Positions 1-11,173 of a DNA stretch of 64,000 nt are shown piece by piece. The position numbers were made by a program, and so were the translations under genes. Each line of letters begins with the position of its first letter. The stretch's first letter is position 1. The stretch is taken from contig NW_003314293.1 of assembly GCF_000143415.4 (NCBI RefSeq), forward strand, positions 1,618,457 to 1,682,456, in the 5' to 3' direction. The notes under the pieces were generated by a model that did no database searches, was not told the DNA's origin, and saw nothing but the letters and a program-made list of their open reading frames with translations. Origin of the DNA: Selaginella moellendorffii (Eukaryota; Streptophyta; Lycopodiopsida; Selaginellales; Selaginellaceae).

Positions 1-30
1 CTTTAGAAGAAAAAAACAAACATATTTTAC

Positions 31-323
31 CTGTTCTCCCAGCTTCGAGAAATTCGCAGAAAGGATCGATGGTGAGACAATCACATCCTTCTTTGAGAAT
101 TTGTCCACCCGTGAGGATGCATTGACTTGTAAGCTGAATCCTCTCCCCTGGCTGAGGAAAATCCATGAAATTTGCCGACTGTATACAGAGACTCATACCT
201 CGTCGATGATTTCGCAGTTGAAATCCGACCGCAATCCTGATTGCGCCCCCAGAACGAGCTCTGCGAGCTCGAAGGAGACGCCACAGCGAGCGCGGCATTG
301 TGCGCCATGAATGTTCCAGCCAT
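31..323 (-). CDS. RPE: Ribulose-5-phosphate 3-epimerase, plastid type, 5' part
   Basis: Enzyme of the Calvin cycle and pentose phosphate pathway that interconverts ribulose-5-phosphate and xylulose-5-phosphate. Two exons are visible: 199-323 (or from the Met at 308) and 31-133, joined across a 65-bp GT-AG intron with matching phase. Exon 1 encodes a Ser/Ala-rich N-terminus that looks like a chloroplast transit peptide. Exon 2 reads [20 protein letters not shown] followed by FSKLGEQ, the start of the mature plant epimerase including the conserved SPSILSANF strand. The donor after GEQ is at 30/29, so the rest of the gene lies beyond the left edge. It is divergent from PCNA with about 210 bp between start codons. 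The choice between the Mets at 323 and 308 is open. Confidence 0.88.
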
Positions 324-1511
<1,188 letters not shown>

Positions 1512-1670
1512 AAGGTTCCTTCGAGCTTATTGAGAATCACTCAAGTTTTTCAAAGTTTGCGATCTCTATTAGAGCTTTATGGAAGAACTGTTGGAAGTTT
1601 AAGATCGTCTACAAAGTTTTAGTGTAAGAATCTAAAGTGTTAAAGATTGCAAAAACCATTCATATCTATT

Positions 1671-2807
1671 TCATTGAGAACTTATCCAACATTGCGAGTT
1701 CTCAGTCTTAGAAGAGTCTAGAAGAGCTCTCTCCAAGTCGTGGACTCTCCTCTCAAGCTTGGCGATGGTGGCGTTTTGCCACTGGATCCCTTCCAGGCAC
1801 TTGGCCACCATCGCCTTGAGCTGCGCATTGTCCTCCATGAGCTTCTTCACCACGTCCACGTCCATGCTTGTTTGCCCGGAGATTTGATCTTGCTCGACCG
1901 CTTCACTCGACACTGGAACTTCCTGGTTATCAATCTTCTCGGGGCTGTGAAGATCTTCCTCCTCCGAGATCGTGCTCTCCGGCTCGGTGTCCATCGAGTC
2001 CTCGGCATCGCCGTGCTTGACGATGAAGAAATCATCGTCCTGATCGTTCTCCGCGTTTTCGATCTCGATGTCTTGAGCCTCTTCTCCATCACGGTCATCC
2101 TCCGCGTCCTCGATCTGGATGTCCTGAGCTTTGCTTCTGTTCTTCTCGTGCTCTTCTCGATCTTTGTCCTCCATGGGCTTCGAGAATTGCTGGAGCTCCA
2201 CGATCAAGGCCTTCCTCACTTCCTTGACGAAGGGCTGGACAGCGTCGATCTCGTCCAGCTTCAGTAGCAGGAGCGTCACGCGCTCGTTGAGCATCATCCT
2301 CTCCTTGCGATCCTCCAGGATGGCGTTAAACTTGGCAGCATCGGCCACACTCTCCCTGATCACCGCGAAGTCCTTCGCGATCGCCTTGATGTTGCGCAGC
2401 TGCTTGATGGGCTTCCATCGCCTCACAAGAAACCCGCGAAACACCGCCTGGATCTTCCGGGCCGCGCCGTCTTGGGATTGAAACGTGAAGATCTTCTTGG
2501 GAATCTTCTCGGGCTTGGCTGCTGCCGCCGCCGCCGACCTCTTGGGAGAAGGAACCCTAGCTTCCTCGATCGGGACGTCGATCACGGGCTCCTTCCGCGG
2601 AGGAGACTTCCGCGGCGCCGGAGAAGAAGGTTTGCGAGCCTCATACCTTGGATCCCTTTGCTGCTGCTTCTTCGGACCACCGCCTTTGGAGAAATTCTGG
2701 GCGAAATTTGGCGCGTAGAATGAAGAGAATGGATCGAAGGGTCCCTTCGATCGACCGCCAAAGCCGCCCCAGCCACCATCACTGAAGAGATCATCCATAA
2801 ACGCCAT
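1671..2807 (-). CDS. BAG-domain co-chaperone with IQ motif
   Basis: Single-exon gene of 378 residues. The N-terminus is Gly/Phe-rich (DLFSDGGWGGFGG), followed by a basic Pro/Ser/Lys region. At about residues 112-130 is an IQ calmodulin-binding motif, AARKIQAVFRGFLVRRW, directly followed by a BAG domain to about residue 210, where the third helix ends VRKALIVELQQF. An acidic low-complexity stretch with repeated IQIEDAE-type segments comes next, then a C-terminal coiled coil (AKLERRVHDLERALL). The IQ-plus-BAG order is that of the plant BAG5/6/7 group, which recruit Hsp70 and bind calmodulin. A Met at 2849 would add 14 residues; 2807 (MAFMDDLF) is the better start. The exact subgroup is uncertain. 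Confidence 0.85.
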   Translation of the reverse strand: MAFMDDLFSDGGWGGFGGRSKGPFDPFSSFYAPNFAQNFSKGGGPKKQQQRDPRYEARKPSSPAPRKSPPRKEPVIDVPIEEARVPSPKRSAAAAAAKPEKIPKKIFTFQSQDGAARKIQAVFRGFLVRRWKPIKQLRNIKAIAKDFAVIRESVADAAKFNAILEDRKERMMLNERVTLLLLKLDEIDAVQPFVKEVRKALIVELQQFSKPMEDKDREEHEKNRSKAQDIQIEDAEDDRDGEEAQDIEIENAENDQDDDFFIVKHGDAEDSMDTEPESTISEEEDLHSPEKIDNQEVPVSSEAVEQDQISGQTSMDVDVVKKLMEDNAQLKAMVAKCLEGIQWQNATIAKLERRVHDLERALLDSSKTENSQCWISSQ

Positions 2808-3048
2808 TACCGAAGAAAAAGGATTTCTACAGAACCCTAAAGCTACCACGCGGACTTTATCTGCAAATCCTTTTGGGAGATTCTAGAACGCCCCAGATGG
2901 TTTCCAAGCATATTCCCCTTCCAGTCTCACAGCATATTCGCTATTTAAAAATTTGATCTTGGCGGAAAAGCTACTCCAACAACGCACTAGCGCTTGGATA
3001 CAAATTCCTCGCGCCTCCATATCCTCGCTACCATATCCTCGATCGGAT

Positions 3049-3921
3049 ATGGATCAGCTAGTATCAATGTTTGTGGTGCTCGCAGTTCTTTCAGGCAAGT
3101 CTCTAGGATTTCTATCCCTATGACTGATCAATTCCATCGCAGGATCCGTGGCACATGAGACGAAGATCAATATCTACAACGCATGCCAATTCCCAGTGTG
3201 GCCGGCCTGGATCCCCAATGCCGGCGTTGCCCAAATCGCCCCCGGGGGCGCCAAGCTCCAGCCTTACGAGTCCATTCATCTGCTCGCCCCCTGGGGCTGG
3301 TCTGGCCGATTCTGGGGTCGAACGGACTGCTCCTCCTCCATCGCTGCGATCAATTCATGCAACACGGCTAACAACCACACGATGAACACGATGATCGACT
3401 GCGAGACAGGGGACCGCAATGGCGAGCTCGGGTGCTCCTCGCCGGGCCTTCCTCCCGCAACGCTAGTGGAATTCACCCCGCTGCGCGATCCCCACGCGCT
3501 GCTCGACCACTACGATGTCTCGCTCGTCGACGGCTACAATCTCCCGGTCAGAGTCATCCCCTCGTCGAGCAGCTGCAAATCCGCAGGGTGCAGCGCTAGT
3601 GCCGCCGACCTCCTCGCGCGCTGCCCGCCCGAGCTCGCGATCCGGAGGAGCGGCGGCGACGCGGGCGTGATCGCCTGCAAGAGCCCCTGCCTGGCGTTCA
3701 AGGAGGACAGGTACTGCTGTACGGGCGAGTACGGCAGCGCACGGAAGTGCCGCCCCAGTCCGTACTCGCGATGCTTCAAGCGCTCTTGCCCGGACGCCTA
3801 TAGCTACGCGTTTGATTCGCTCGACTCGGGCTTCGCATGCCCGTCCGGGGCCGAGTACACGATCGTGTTTTGTCCCAGGAGCTATGGCCATGGATCCAGC
3901 GAGGGTTCTCGTTCGTGGTGA
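3049..3921 (+). CDS. Thaumatin-like (PR-5) secreted protein
   Basis: Secreted defence-type protein of 274 residues. Exon 1 (3049-3094) encodes a signal peptide, MDQLVSMFVVLAVLSG, and exon 2 (3143-3921) the thaumatin fold starting HETKINIYNACQFPVWPAW. Family marks include the GRFWGRTDCS block, many paired cysteines, and the YDVSLVDGYNLPV signature. The intron is only 48 bp and uses a GC donor (G|GCAAGT) with a normal AG acceptor; the joined codon gives Gly. No GT donor keeps the signal peptide in frame. A Ser/Gly-rich tail follows the last cysteines. Antifungal activity is typical of the family but not shown here. Confidence 0.93.
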
Positions 3922-4090
3922 GAAAACACTGTATAACTTCTCATATATTAATTTACAGCGCATGGAACTTGAATTGTGTGCCTATGAATTGAAGAATGCC
4001 TGGATCGATCGATCGGACCTATGATCTTTTGTTCTTGGTTTTGGAGTTTCACTTTGATGTATGATCTTTTGCTCTTGGGATTCGGGGTTT

Positions 4091-5312
4091 TCACTTGATG
4101 TGGGAGTCGTAGATCGTGTATAAGCTGTCGGTGATGAGCAGTGGCAGCTTGTCAATGTACATGAACAGCCGCTGCAAATTCTCCCGCGACAGTTCCTCCA
4201 TGTCCTGCGAGTCGGAAACATCGGTGAAAACCCACAAGTCCCGCGAATTCACTCGCTTCAAGCTGTCACGGCAAAACGGACAAGATTGAGCTCTCGAATG
4301 CCTGGAACCAAACAAAAAAAAAAAACAAAGAGAACGAGCAAAGTAGAACACCTCTAAAAACCAAACTCTTGGAAACGTACCATTCTCTGTAGCATCGTAT
4401 ACACATTGCGTGATTGCATCCCGGCAGCGCGATTTTGCTGTTGGCCTCCAGGCAAATCCCACACTCTTGCTCCCGCTCCACGTCCAAATCGCTCATCCGC
4501 CCCCGTTCTTCGTCGCCCTTTCTCTTAAACTTCTCCAGGCACGCCGCGCGCTGCTTGATCGCCTCCACTTCCGTGATCCCACCTTGCAACTGCTGCAAAG
4601 AAGGATAAATATACGCTGGAACAAGGCACAAATCTTTCCAAAATCACTTAACGGGCTCTTCACTTCGTCTACAAGCTTACCGTAGAACTCCCGTAGGCTA
4701 GCTTTTCGTTCGTGCGTGGACATGGTGGTTGTGCCATCCACATAAACCTGCGGATCATTTACGAGAAACCAGCCAGTCAGTGTGGATCAAACGCGCCAAA
4801 CTATTAAAGACAGGATAAAATCAAGAAGGAAAAGAAGATCTCCAGCACAGAATGCTTGCTGACCTGAAAGAATTTGCCGGATTCTAACGACAAAAACTTC
4901 CCACAGAAAACAAAAGAGGGGAGGGATTCGAAGTTTACGACGATCTAGAGAGAGAAAACTAAACTGACCTTGTAGATGAGAATTCTTATCAGGCCCAAAG
5001 CTCCGGCGAGGCTACAATCCGTCCAGCGAACGAGAAAGAGGAAGAAATGCGCCGCGGGGCTGTAAGAGAGCCTCATCTGGAGGCAAGCGCCATCGTATCC
5101 TCTTGGAAATTCGGATGCCCTGCCAAAGAATTCATCACAAAGTAAGAATCACGAAGAAAAGCTCTCAAAAACACAAGAACACCAATATGCTATAGAACGA
5201 GCAGAGTTTCCATTGATCACACTCACAATGTGTTGGCGTGTTGGATGTCCGCCTCGAGTGACTTGAGAGACTCCTTGAAAGATTTGCCATGGCGCTTTGT
5301 CACAAGGATCAT
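4091..5312 (-). CDS. RING-type E3 ubiquitin ligase, AIRP2-like
   Basis: Five exons, 5227-5312, 4969-5119, 4681-4747, 4381-4615 and 4091-4301, join in phase to 750 nt (249 residues). It matches the plant ABA-insensitive RING protein 2 family along its length: N-terminal helix with FKESLKSLEADIQHANTL, then RLSYSPAAHFFLFLVRWTDC, VDGTTTMSTHERKASLREFY and a C-terminal C3HC4 RING (CGICLE, CNHAMCIRCY, CPFCR). The RING is followed by the conserved SLKRVNSRDLW and YIDKLPL blocks. Arabidopsis AIRP2 is a cytosolic E3 promoting ABA responses. The upstream region carries a cluster of ABRE-like sites, in keeping with ABA control. Introns are 65-221 bp. Confidence 0.93.
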
Positions 5313-5934
5313 CTCGCAAGTAACCCCTCTCTCTAGTTCTTAATTTTGGATTTTTTCCTCGATTCACTTCACGGAGAATCCCTGCCTCCACTGTGGATTG
5401 GAACCTCTGCCATCCAATCCCTTTCCCTTCTTCCCCGGAGCCCTATCTCTTTGGCAAGTACCGCATTTGGGGTGCATAGCTCTCCCTCCTCTCTCTCCCC
5501 GCTCTAGGAAAGAAATCCAGCAACGAGAAAAGAAGGAAACAATCCCGCAAGAAAATCGGGAATTCCCACAAAAAGCCTACCCCACGGGCGATGCGATTGG
5601 CGATCGACCCCGCCCAGACGCTGCGAAGAACGCAAAGAAGCCGCTCAACCGCAACACGAAACAAAGCGAGCCACAGGGAGCTTTTTCACCGGGGTTACTT
5701 ACCGCACGCCACGTGTCAGGGCGGGCGCTGACGTGTCCATGACGCAGCGAACACGTGGCGGATTGCCGGGGCCGTTATGGGGCCCAACCGTGGCACCAAC
5801 GTGTCGCTAGATTTAACAGCTGGAAAAAATACGTGTGAGTCATCCTTTATTGACGACCATTTTGATTTGATAAGGGTTTGATATATAAGGGCTTGGTTTT
5901 AGGGTTAGGGTTTGAGAAGGAAGAGGCTAGAGCT
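5313..5934. promoter_or_regulatory. Divergent promoter with ABRE/G-box cluster
   Basis: Intergenic region between the AIRP2-like gene and the UBA/PUB gene. ACGT-core elements occur at 5711-5717 (ACGTGTC), 5731-5737 (ACGTGTC), 5752-5759 (CACGTGGC), 5799-5805 (ACGTGTC) and 5831-5837 (ACGTGTG). Teloboxes (TTAGGGTTAGGGTTT) lie just before the UBA gene at about 5900-5914. Which gene the ABREs serve is inference; a 114-codon open frame across 5398-5742 is low complexity and not treated as a gene. Confidence 0.55.
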
Positions 5935-7164
5935 ATGGCAGGACTTTCTCTTCAGTGTGGAGATTGCGGCGCGGCTCTGCGGACCGTGGAAGAGGCGCAG
6001 GAGCACGCGGAGATCTCAGGCCACGCGAATTTCGTGGAATCGACGCAAGCGGTCCTCAATCTGGTATGCACAGCCTGCGGCAAGCCCTGCCGATCGCAGA
6101 CGGAGGTGGATCTCCACACCAAGCGCACTGGCCATGTCGATTTCGCGGACAAGACGGCCGAGGCGGCCAAGCCCGTGGTCCTGGAGAGCGGCAGCAAGCC
6201 CGAGATGATGGACGTGGATCCGAAAGAGGAGATGCAAGCTCCGGAGGTGAACCAGCAGCTCCTCGAGGAGCTGGAAGCGATGGGATTCCCGCGCGCTCGA
6301 TCCGTCCGGAGCTTGTTCTACAGCAAGGCCGAGAACTTGGAAGGCGCCGTGAATTGGATCGTGGAGCACGAGAACGATCCAGATATCGATGAGGAGCTCT
6401 TGGTTCCGGCGAGCTCGCTAAAGCCGGCTCTCACTCCCGAGGAGGCCAAGGCTAAGGCGCAAGAATTGGTGGAGCGAGCACGGAAGAAGAAAGAGGAGGA
6501 GGAGAAGAAGCTGGAGAGGGAGCGAGAGAAGGAGAGGATCCGCGTCGGGAAGGAGCTCCTCGAGGCCAAGCGCAAGGAGGAGGACAGCGAGAGGAAGCGG
6601 ATCCTCATGTACAGGAAGGCGGAGAAGGAGGAGGAGAAGCGCGCGAGAGACAAGATCCGGCAAAAGATCGAGGAGGATCGAGCGGAGAGGCGGCGGAAGC
6701 TGGGCTTGCCGCCGGAAGAACCCAAGCCGGCTGATCAAGCAGCAGCGCCACTCGCAGCTCCAGCGGCAGCTCGTCCAGCAGATGAAACCAAGCCAGTCCA
6801 GCAGCCAAAGGCAGCGTCCAAGGCCGAGGAGCTCCGGAGCTGCCTGAGATCCATCAAGCAATCTCACAAGGATCAGGACGCGAAGGTGAAGAAGGCGTTC
6901 CAGACGCTCCAGACTTACGTGGGGAACATTGGGCGCGCCCCGCAGGAGGAGAAGTTTCGCAAGATCCGGGTGACCAATCCCACGTTCCAGGAGCGCGTCG
7001 GGGATCTCGGCGGCGTCAAGTTTCTGGAGCTGTGCGGCTTCGAGCTGGACCCGAGCGGCGAGTTTTTGAACCTGGCGGCGCAGAGTGTCGACATTGGGGT
7101 GCTGAGAGCTGCAGACAAGGAGCTCTCATCGGCGACCACCAATCCCTTCTTCGGCGTTCTCTAG
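5935..7164 (+). CDS. Zinc-finger / UBA / PUB domain protein
   Basis: Intronless gene of 409 residues. Two Cys/His zinc-finger-like units open the protein (CGDCG...H...H and CTACGKPC...H...H, residues about 8-75). A UBA domain follows ([20 protein letters not shown] to [11 protein letters not shown], about 100-150), then a long charged coiled coil (about 170-270), an Ala/Pro linker, and a C-terminal PUB domain (about 315-405; [28 protein letters not shown]). This layout matches plant UBA/TS-N proteins such as that of Arabidopsis At1g04850. UBA domains bind ubiquitin and PUB domains bind the tail of p97/CDC48, so a role in CDC48-linked protein turnover is inferred. The start is the Met after TATAA-like sequence and telo-boxes; an upstream in-frame Met at 5878 is less likely. 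Confidence 0.88.
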   Translation: MAGLSLQCGDCGAALRTVEEAQEHAEISGHANFVESTQAVLNLVCTACGKPCRSQTEVDLHTKRTGHVDFADKTAEAAKPVVLESGSKPEMMDVDPKEEMQAPEVNQQLLEELEAMGFPRARSVRSLFYSKAENLEGAVNWIVEHENDPDIDEELLVPASSLKPALTPEEAKAKAQELVERARKKKEEEEKKLEREREKERIRVGKELLEAKRKEEDSERKRILMYRKAEKEEEKRARDKIRQKIEEDRAERRRKLGLPPEEPKPADQAAAPLAAPAAARPADETKPVQQPKAASKAEELRSCLRSIKQSHKDQDAKVKKAFQTLQTYVGNIGRAPQEEKFRKIRVTNPTFQERVGDLGGVKFLELCGFELDPSGEFLNLAAQSVDIGVLRAADKELSSATTNPFFGVL

Positions 7165-7203
7165 ACATTTTCCCCAAGAACCCTAAAAATTTATAAAGTT
7201 AAA

Positions 7204-7278
7204 GTTTCCGAAGAATCCTAAAAGCGATGTTTCCGAAGAACCCTAAAAGTGATGTTTCCGAAGAACCCTAAAAGGTCA
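7204..7278. repeat. Three 25-bp tandem repeats with telo-box core
   Basis: GTTTCCGAAGAACCCTAAAAG recurs with a 25-bp period at 7204, 7229 and 7254 in the 3' flank of the UBA/PUB gene. The first copy has one change, and a fourth degenerate copy lies at about 7174. Each carries AACCCTAA. The remaining sequence to 7541 shows no gene. Confidence 0.8.
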
Positions 7279-7541
7279 TTGTCTAAAAATAAGTAGATGA
7301 CGGAATATCCTCACGCGGATATACAAACAGGGACACAAAGGACGAAAGGGCTTTTCTTTGCGTATACAGGATGATGCGGCGGCGGAATCGATCGCAAGTG
7401 GCCAAGATCCCCTGGCTGCCAGATCCGACCCTCTTCGACGATGATGGATCCGGGTTGATTTGACCGTTCGCCTTCCTTCCCCCGCGCTGTCAAAGATTGA
7501 CGCTTCTTGGGGATCGTCTCGTCTCCTCTCGTTTGTTGGCG

Positions 7542-7961
7542 ATGGCGAAGCTGACGCCAGGGATTGTTGCGGTGATTATGGTGTCTGGGAGCGTGATCTA
7601 CATCGCGGCCAACAGGTTCCACCGGCTCAAGCAGCAGAATTTCGAGGATCGGGCGCCCGCCGCAAAGCCCAAGAAGAAGGTCCGCTTCTCCGACTCGGTC
7701 GTGGAGCCCAAGGGCGACAATCGCGAGTTTCGGAGGTCTCGCAAGGGTCGGGGGAGCGTCAATCAGGAGATTTCGGATCAGGGAGGCGAGCCGGCGCCGG
7801 CAACGAGCGCAGCTCCAGAGATTTCGGTGGATCGAGCGCCGCCGCCCGGCGATCACCGGCCAATCTCCAAGAAAGTGGAGGCGCTGCTGGGATCCAATCT
7901 GCCCGCTAACAGGATCGCGCTCTACTCGGACAGGTATCACGATCGCCTCCTCAAGGTCTGA
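7542..7961 (+). CDS. Small protein with N-terminal membrane anchor, unknown function
   Basis: Single exon, 139 residues. The first 20 residues form a hydrophobic helix (LTPGIVAVIMVSGSVIYIAA), followed by a basic segment KPKKKVRFSDSVVEPKG, a Pro/Ala-rich low-complexity middle and a C-terminal block HRPISKKVEALLGSNLPANR that ends LYSDRYHDRLLKV. The KVRFSD block and the conserved-looking C-terminus resemble plant proteins of unknown function. The Met at 7542 is chosen because it places the hydrophobic segment at the N-terminus; the frame stays open back to 7497. The same interval is open on the opposite strand for 381 codons, which I treat as an artefact of GC-rich sequence. Membrane insertion is inference. 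Confidence 0.7.
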   Translation: MAKLTPGIVAVIMVSGSVIYIAANRFHRLKQQNFEDRAPAAKPKKKVRFSDSVVEPKGDNREFRRSRKGRGSVNQEISDQGGEPAPATSAAPEISVDRAPPPGDHRPISKKVEALLGSNLPANRIALYSDRYHDRLLKV

Positions 7962-8643
7962 CGCGAGCGATTGATTGATTGCCTGGCTCCTCCTCTCCCA
8001 TTCTTTTTTTCGGTTCGATCGATTGTCAATTTTCTCTCTAACTCCCATCCACCGATCGCCACATTCGTTGCGTGACCATTTCTCTTCCGGTTCTGGTTTT
8101 CGTTTTTTTCCTGTTCTACTCTTCATTTCCCCGGCAAAAAGGGGGCTTTCAACATCTGGGGTGTCCTTCGCTTGGCTGCTTCGAAAAAATTTCGTGTGTG
8201 GCGACGACGGCCTCCCTCCACTTGCAGCTCCGAGTGGGCGGCGCAGCGAAGAGCAACAGTCAATCTCGCTGGAATCATTGGCGACGGAAGAAATCCCAGT
8301 AGCCAATGCGAGCGTCTCAAGATAAGAGATCCTTCCGTGGAAAGAGCAAGAACAATTGGTTATAGTGGTCGGTGGTGACCGGTCAGTGGTGATCCAGTGG
8401 TCAGTCTCCACCCAATTATTGACGGACTTCTTTAAGCTTCCATTCTTATCCAACATAAATCTTTGGATCTAAGCTTAGATTGTCTACATTGAAAAAGATT
8501 CCATTCCATGTACCCTAAAATCTCGAGACAAAACAAAGAATTTTTGGAACTATAGTAGTGTCCGTACAGAAATGCAAAAGAGGGGAATGAGAGAATTTAC
8601 AAGCCTGGGGCTCACTCCCAAGATTGCTTGCGTGGAATCCGCC
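7962..8643. other. Intergenic, no gene seen
   Basis: This interval holds the 3' flanks of the small membrane-protein gene and of histone H4, which converge here. Short open frames exist on both strands but none resembles a known protein. Confidence 0.5.
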
Positions 8644-9252
<609 letters not shown>

Positions 9253-9294
9253 TCACAAGGCTAGAACCCTAATGTAGCACGAAGTGGGGGAAGG

Positions 9295-10298
9295 ATGCAA
9301 ACTGCGACGGTGTGTAGCAGCCACACGGTAGGGTTTGATCGGCGGCGCTGCGAAGTACTGCGCACGCAATGCAGGCCACGTATCATCCAGAGATTGCCGG
9401 CGCAGAGTAGGAGGAGATTGATTACCGCCGCGGCTGGAAGCTCCGGGCCGAAGGGCGATGGATTCTCAGGTAGAGATTTCCTGGCGGAATTCGATGATCT
9501 GCTCAAGTTTAAGCCGGCTGACAAGGAGCAGCAGCAGGCGTCGACGAGCAGCGCGCTGTCGGATCTTTTCAAGGTGATGGACGAGAAGAAGAAGCCGGAT
9601 GATAGCAGCAAGAGCATGAAGTTTGGGACATTCAAGAGCTTGGATACGGAGGACAAGCAACCCAAGGCTGGTAAGAACTTGCATTGCTTCTTTTTGTTTC
9701 CTTTTTCGTTGCTAGATCGAATTTGTTGGTTTTAACTTCTGGATTGATTGATCGCTGTAGGGAAGGTCAAGAAGGAGCGGATCACAAAGAAGGTATGACA
9801 TTCCTCGTCATTTTCTTCTCTGATTCTTTTTCTCCTGCTTTTGGCAGTTTTTTGGCTCGTCTCCCGGCAAAATGGAAGTGAAGGAAATTGTCGACGCCTT
9901 TAAGCTCCATGAAGCCGATGTTGGATCGTCACAAGTTCAAGGTACGTTTTCCTTCCCATCCCAGCAATTGTTTCTCACTTTTCCCGGGGAAAAACATCCT
10001 TTGTAGTTGCGCTCCTCACCCAGCGGATCAAATACGTCGCAACTCATCTCAAAGACAACAAAAAGGTACGCCACCAAGCTCCCAAGATGTCGATCTCGAT
10101 CTCTTACAAGGAGTTACCAAATCGCAGGACTTTTCATCGCAACGGGGGCTCCGCGCGATGGTCGAGAAGAGGAAGAAGCATCTCCTATACCTGCGAAGAA
10201 CAAACATGGACAGCTACAAGGTGGTGATCGCCAAGCTGGGCCTCAAAGACAACCTCGACAAAGCGAGACTGGCAGCGTCTGGCCGCCGGGGCCGTTAA
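9295..10298 (+). CDS. Nuclear-encoded organellar ribosomal protein uS15 family
   Basis: Five exons, 9295-9670, 9761-9792, 9848-9941, 10007-10065 and 10128-10298, join in phase to 732 nt (243 residues). The N-terminus is basic with Ser/Thr and no early acids, like an organelle targeting peptide, and is followed by a charged linker (DLLKFKPADKEQQQ). The C-terminal 90 residues form the S15 fold: VDAFKLHEADVGSSQVQ, LLTQRIKYVATHLKDNKKD, RGLRAMVEKRKKHLLYLRR, YKVVIAKLGLKD. uS15 binds the central domain of small-subunit rRNA. The gene resembles plant S15/NS1 RNA-binding proteins; whether it works in plastids or mitochondria cannot be told. Exon 2 is only 32 nt. Divergent from histone H4. Confidence 0.87.
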
Positions 10299-10488
10299 AA
10301 AGAAAAGTCCCCTTGTGAACGCCACGTCAGTTGCACACGTCATTCTAATTTTGTCACGTCAGCCCTAAATTTTACACCATTTGCTAGCCACGCCAGCCCT
10401 AGAACTTTCTAGGGTTTTTGGGCTAGGGCTTGGGGGCGGCGCGAAGGTCGAGTATTTGAGAGAGGCCGTAGCGATGGTAGCGTGTTCT

Positions 10489-10572
10489 AGCGCGTGATGA
10501 TAACATAGTTCAGATGAGTCCCACAATGGGCGCTGACTATAAGCACTATGTCTTTCGCTCCTATCTGACGCT
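10489..10572 (+). ncRNA. C/D-box snoRNA guiding 25S rRNA methylation
   Basis: C box GTGATGA at 10494-10500 and D box CTGA at 10565-10568 are closed by a terminal stem AGCG (10489-10492) / CGCT (10569-10572). The 15 nt before the D box, GTCTTTCGCTCCTAT (10550-10564), pair with 25S rRNA ATAGGGGCGAAAGAC with a single G-U wobble. By the D-plus-five rule the methylated base is the second G of AUAGGGG, the region targeted by the yeast snR39b class. An internal CTGA at 10533-10536 could be D'. Confidence 0.85.
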
Positions 10573-10781
10573 TTGATCTTCCTTGGTATTTTCTCGGGTT
10601 TTCCGTGTTGTTCTTGGGTGGGCGGCTTCTCTAAGTTAGTCGTAAGGCTTAACTCTGTGCTTTTCGGCTCGTTCCCTTGAAGCCAAATGTCTCTGTCCTG
10701 CATCAAACGCGCTTCCTCCTTCATTGTGAACTGGATGCGCTGTGATTTCGGAGCAGGACACATTGACACGAAAAGAGGGTG

Positions 10782-10860
10782 TGCTGTGATGACCAAGTTT
10801 TTCGTGTTTGATTTATCGTGGCCATGATCACGACAAAAGAACATCTAAGGGTCTGAGCTC
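10782..10860 (+). ncRNA. C/D-box snoRNA guiding 18S rRNA methylation
   Basis: C box GTGATGA at 10786-10792 and D box CTGA at 10853-10856. The 15 nt before the D box, AGAACATCTAAGGGT (10838-10852), pair with 18S rRNA GCCCTTAGATGTTCT with one terminal G-U. D-plus-five points to the first U of GCCCUUAG. The terminal stem is weak, which lowers confidence. It lies 210 bp after the first snoRNA in the same orientation, so a polycistronic snoRNA transcript is plausible. Confidence 0.72.
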
Positions 10861-11173
10861 CCGCCAAAGCCCTCGCTTGTTTGCGATGACTTTTGCGCTT
10901 TGTTTTCTCGCGGTTGTTGGTTTGTTTCTGGCGATCGAGACGGACACGGTAAGGCAGAGAGGTGAGATCTCTTAAATGCTGCATGTTTGACCAAACTCCT
11001 TTAAAGTCGGAAAGTAGACAAGGAACAAGAGAGGACCACGTAGCGGTGTTTGTTTACAGCCCAAAAAAAAACTCATGTCAATCCCCAGGATTTCCATCCA
11101 TGGACTCCCAAGACACCGCGAAGAACTCATCAAACTTCACTTTTGAGTATGTGTATACAAGAGAGAAAAGAAG

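Noticed and set aside
5398-5742. 114-codon plus-strand frame
   Set aside because: Lies in the ABRE-rich divergent promoter and is Pro/Arg/Lys-biased with no homology seen.
7311-8456. 381-codon open frame on the minus strand
   Set aside because: Low-complexity, antisense to the small membrane-anchored protein and continuing into non-coding flanks; no domain seen.
10365-10844. 159-codon minus-strand frame
   Set aside because: Overlaps both snoRNAs in antisense and has no recognisable domain.
10885-10955. Possible third C/D snoRNA (GCGATGA...CTGG)
   Set aside because: C and D boxes both deviate, and no rRNA complementarity was recognised.
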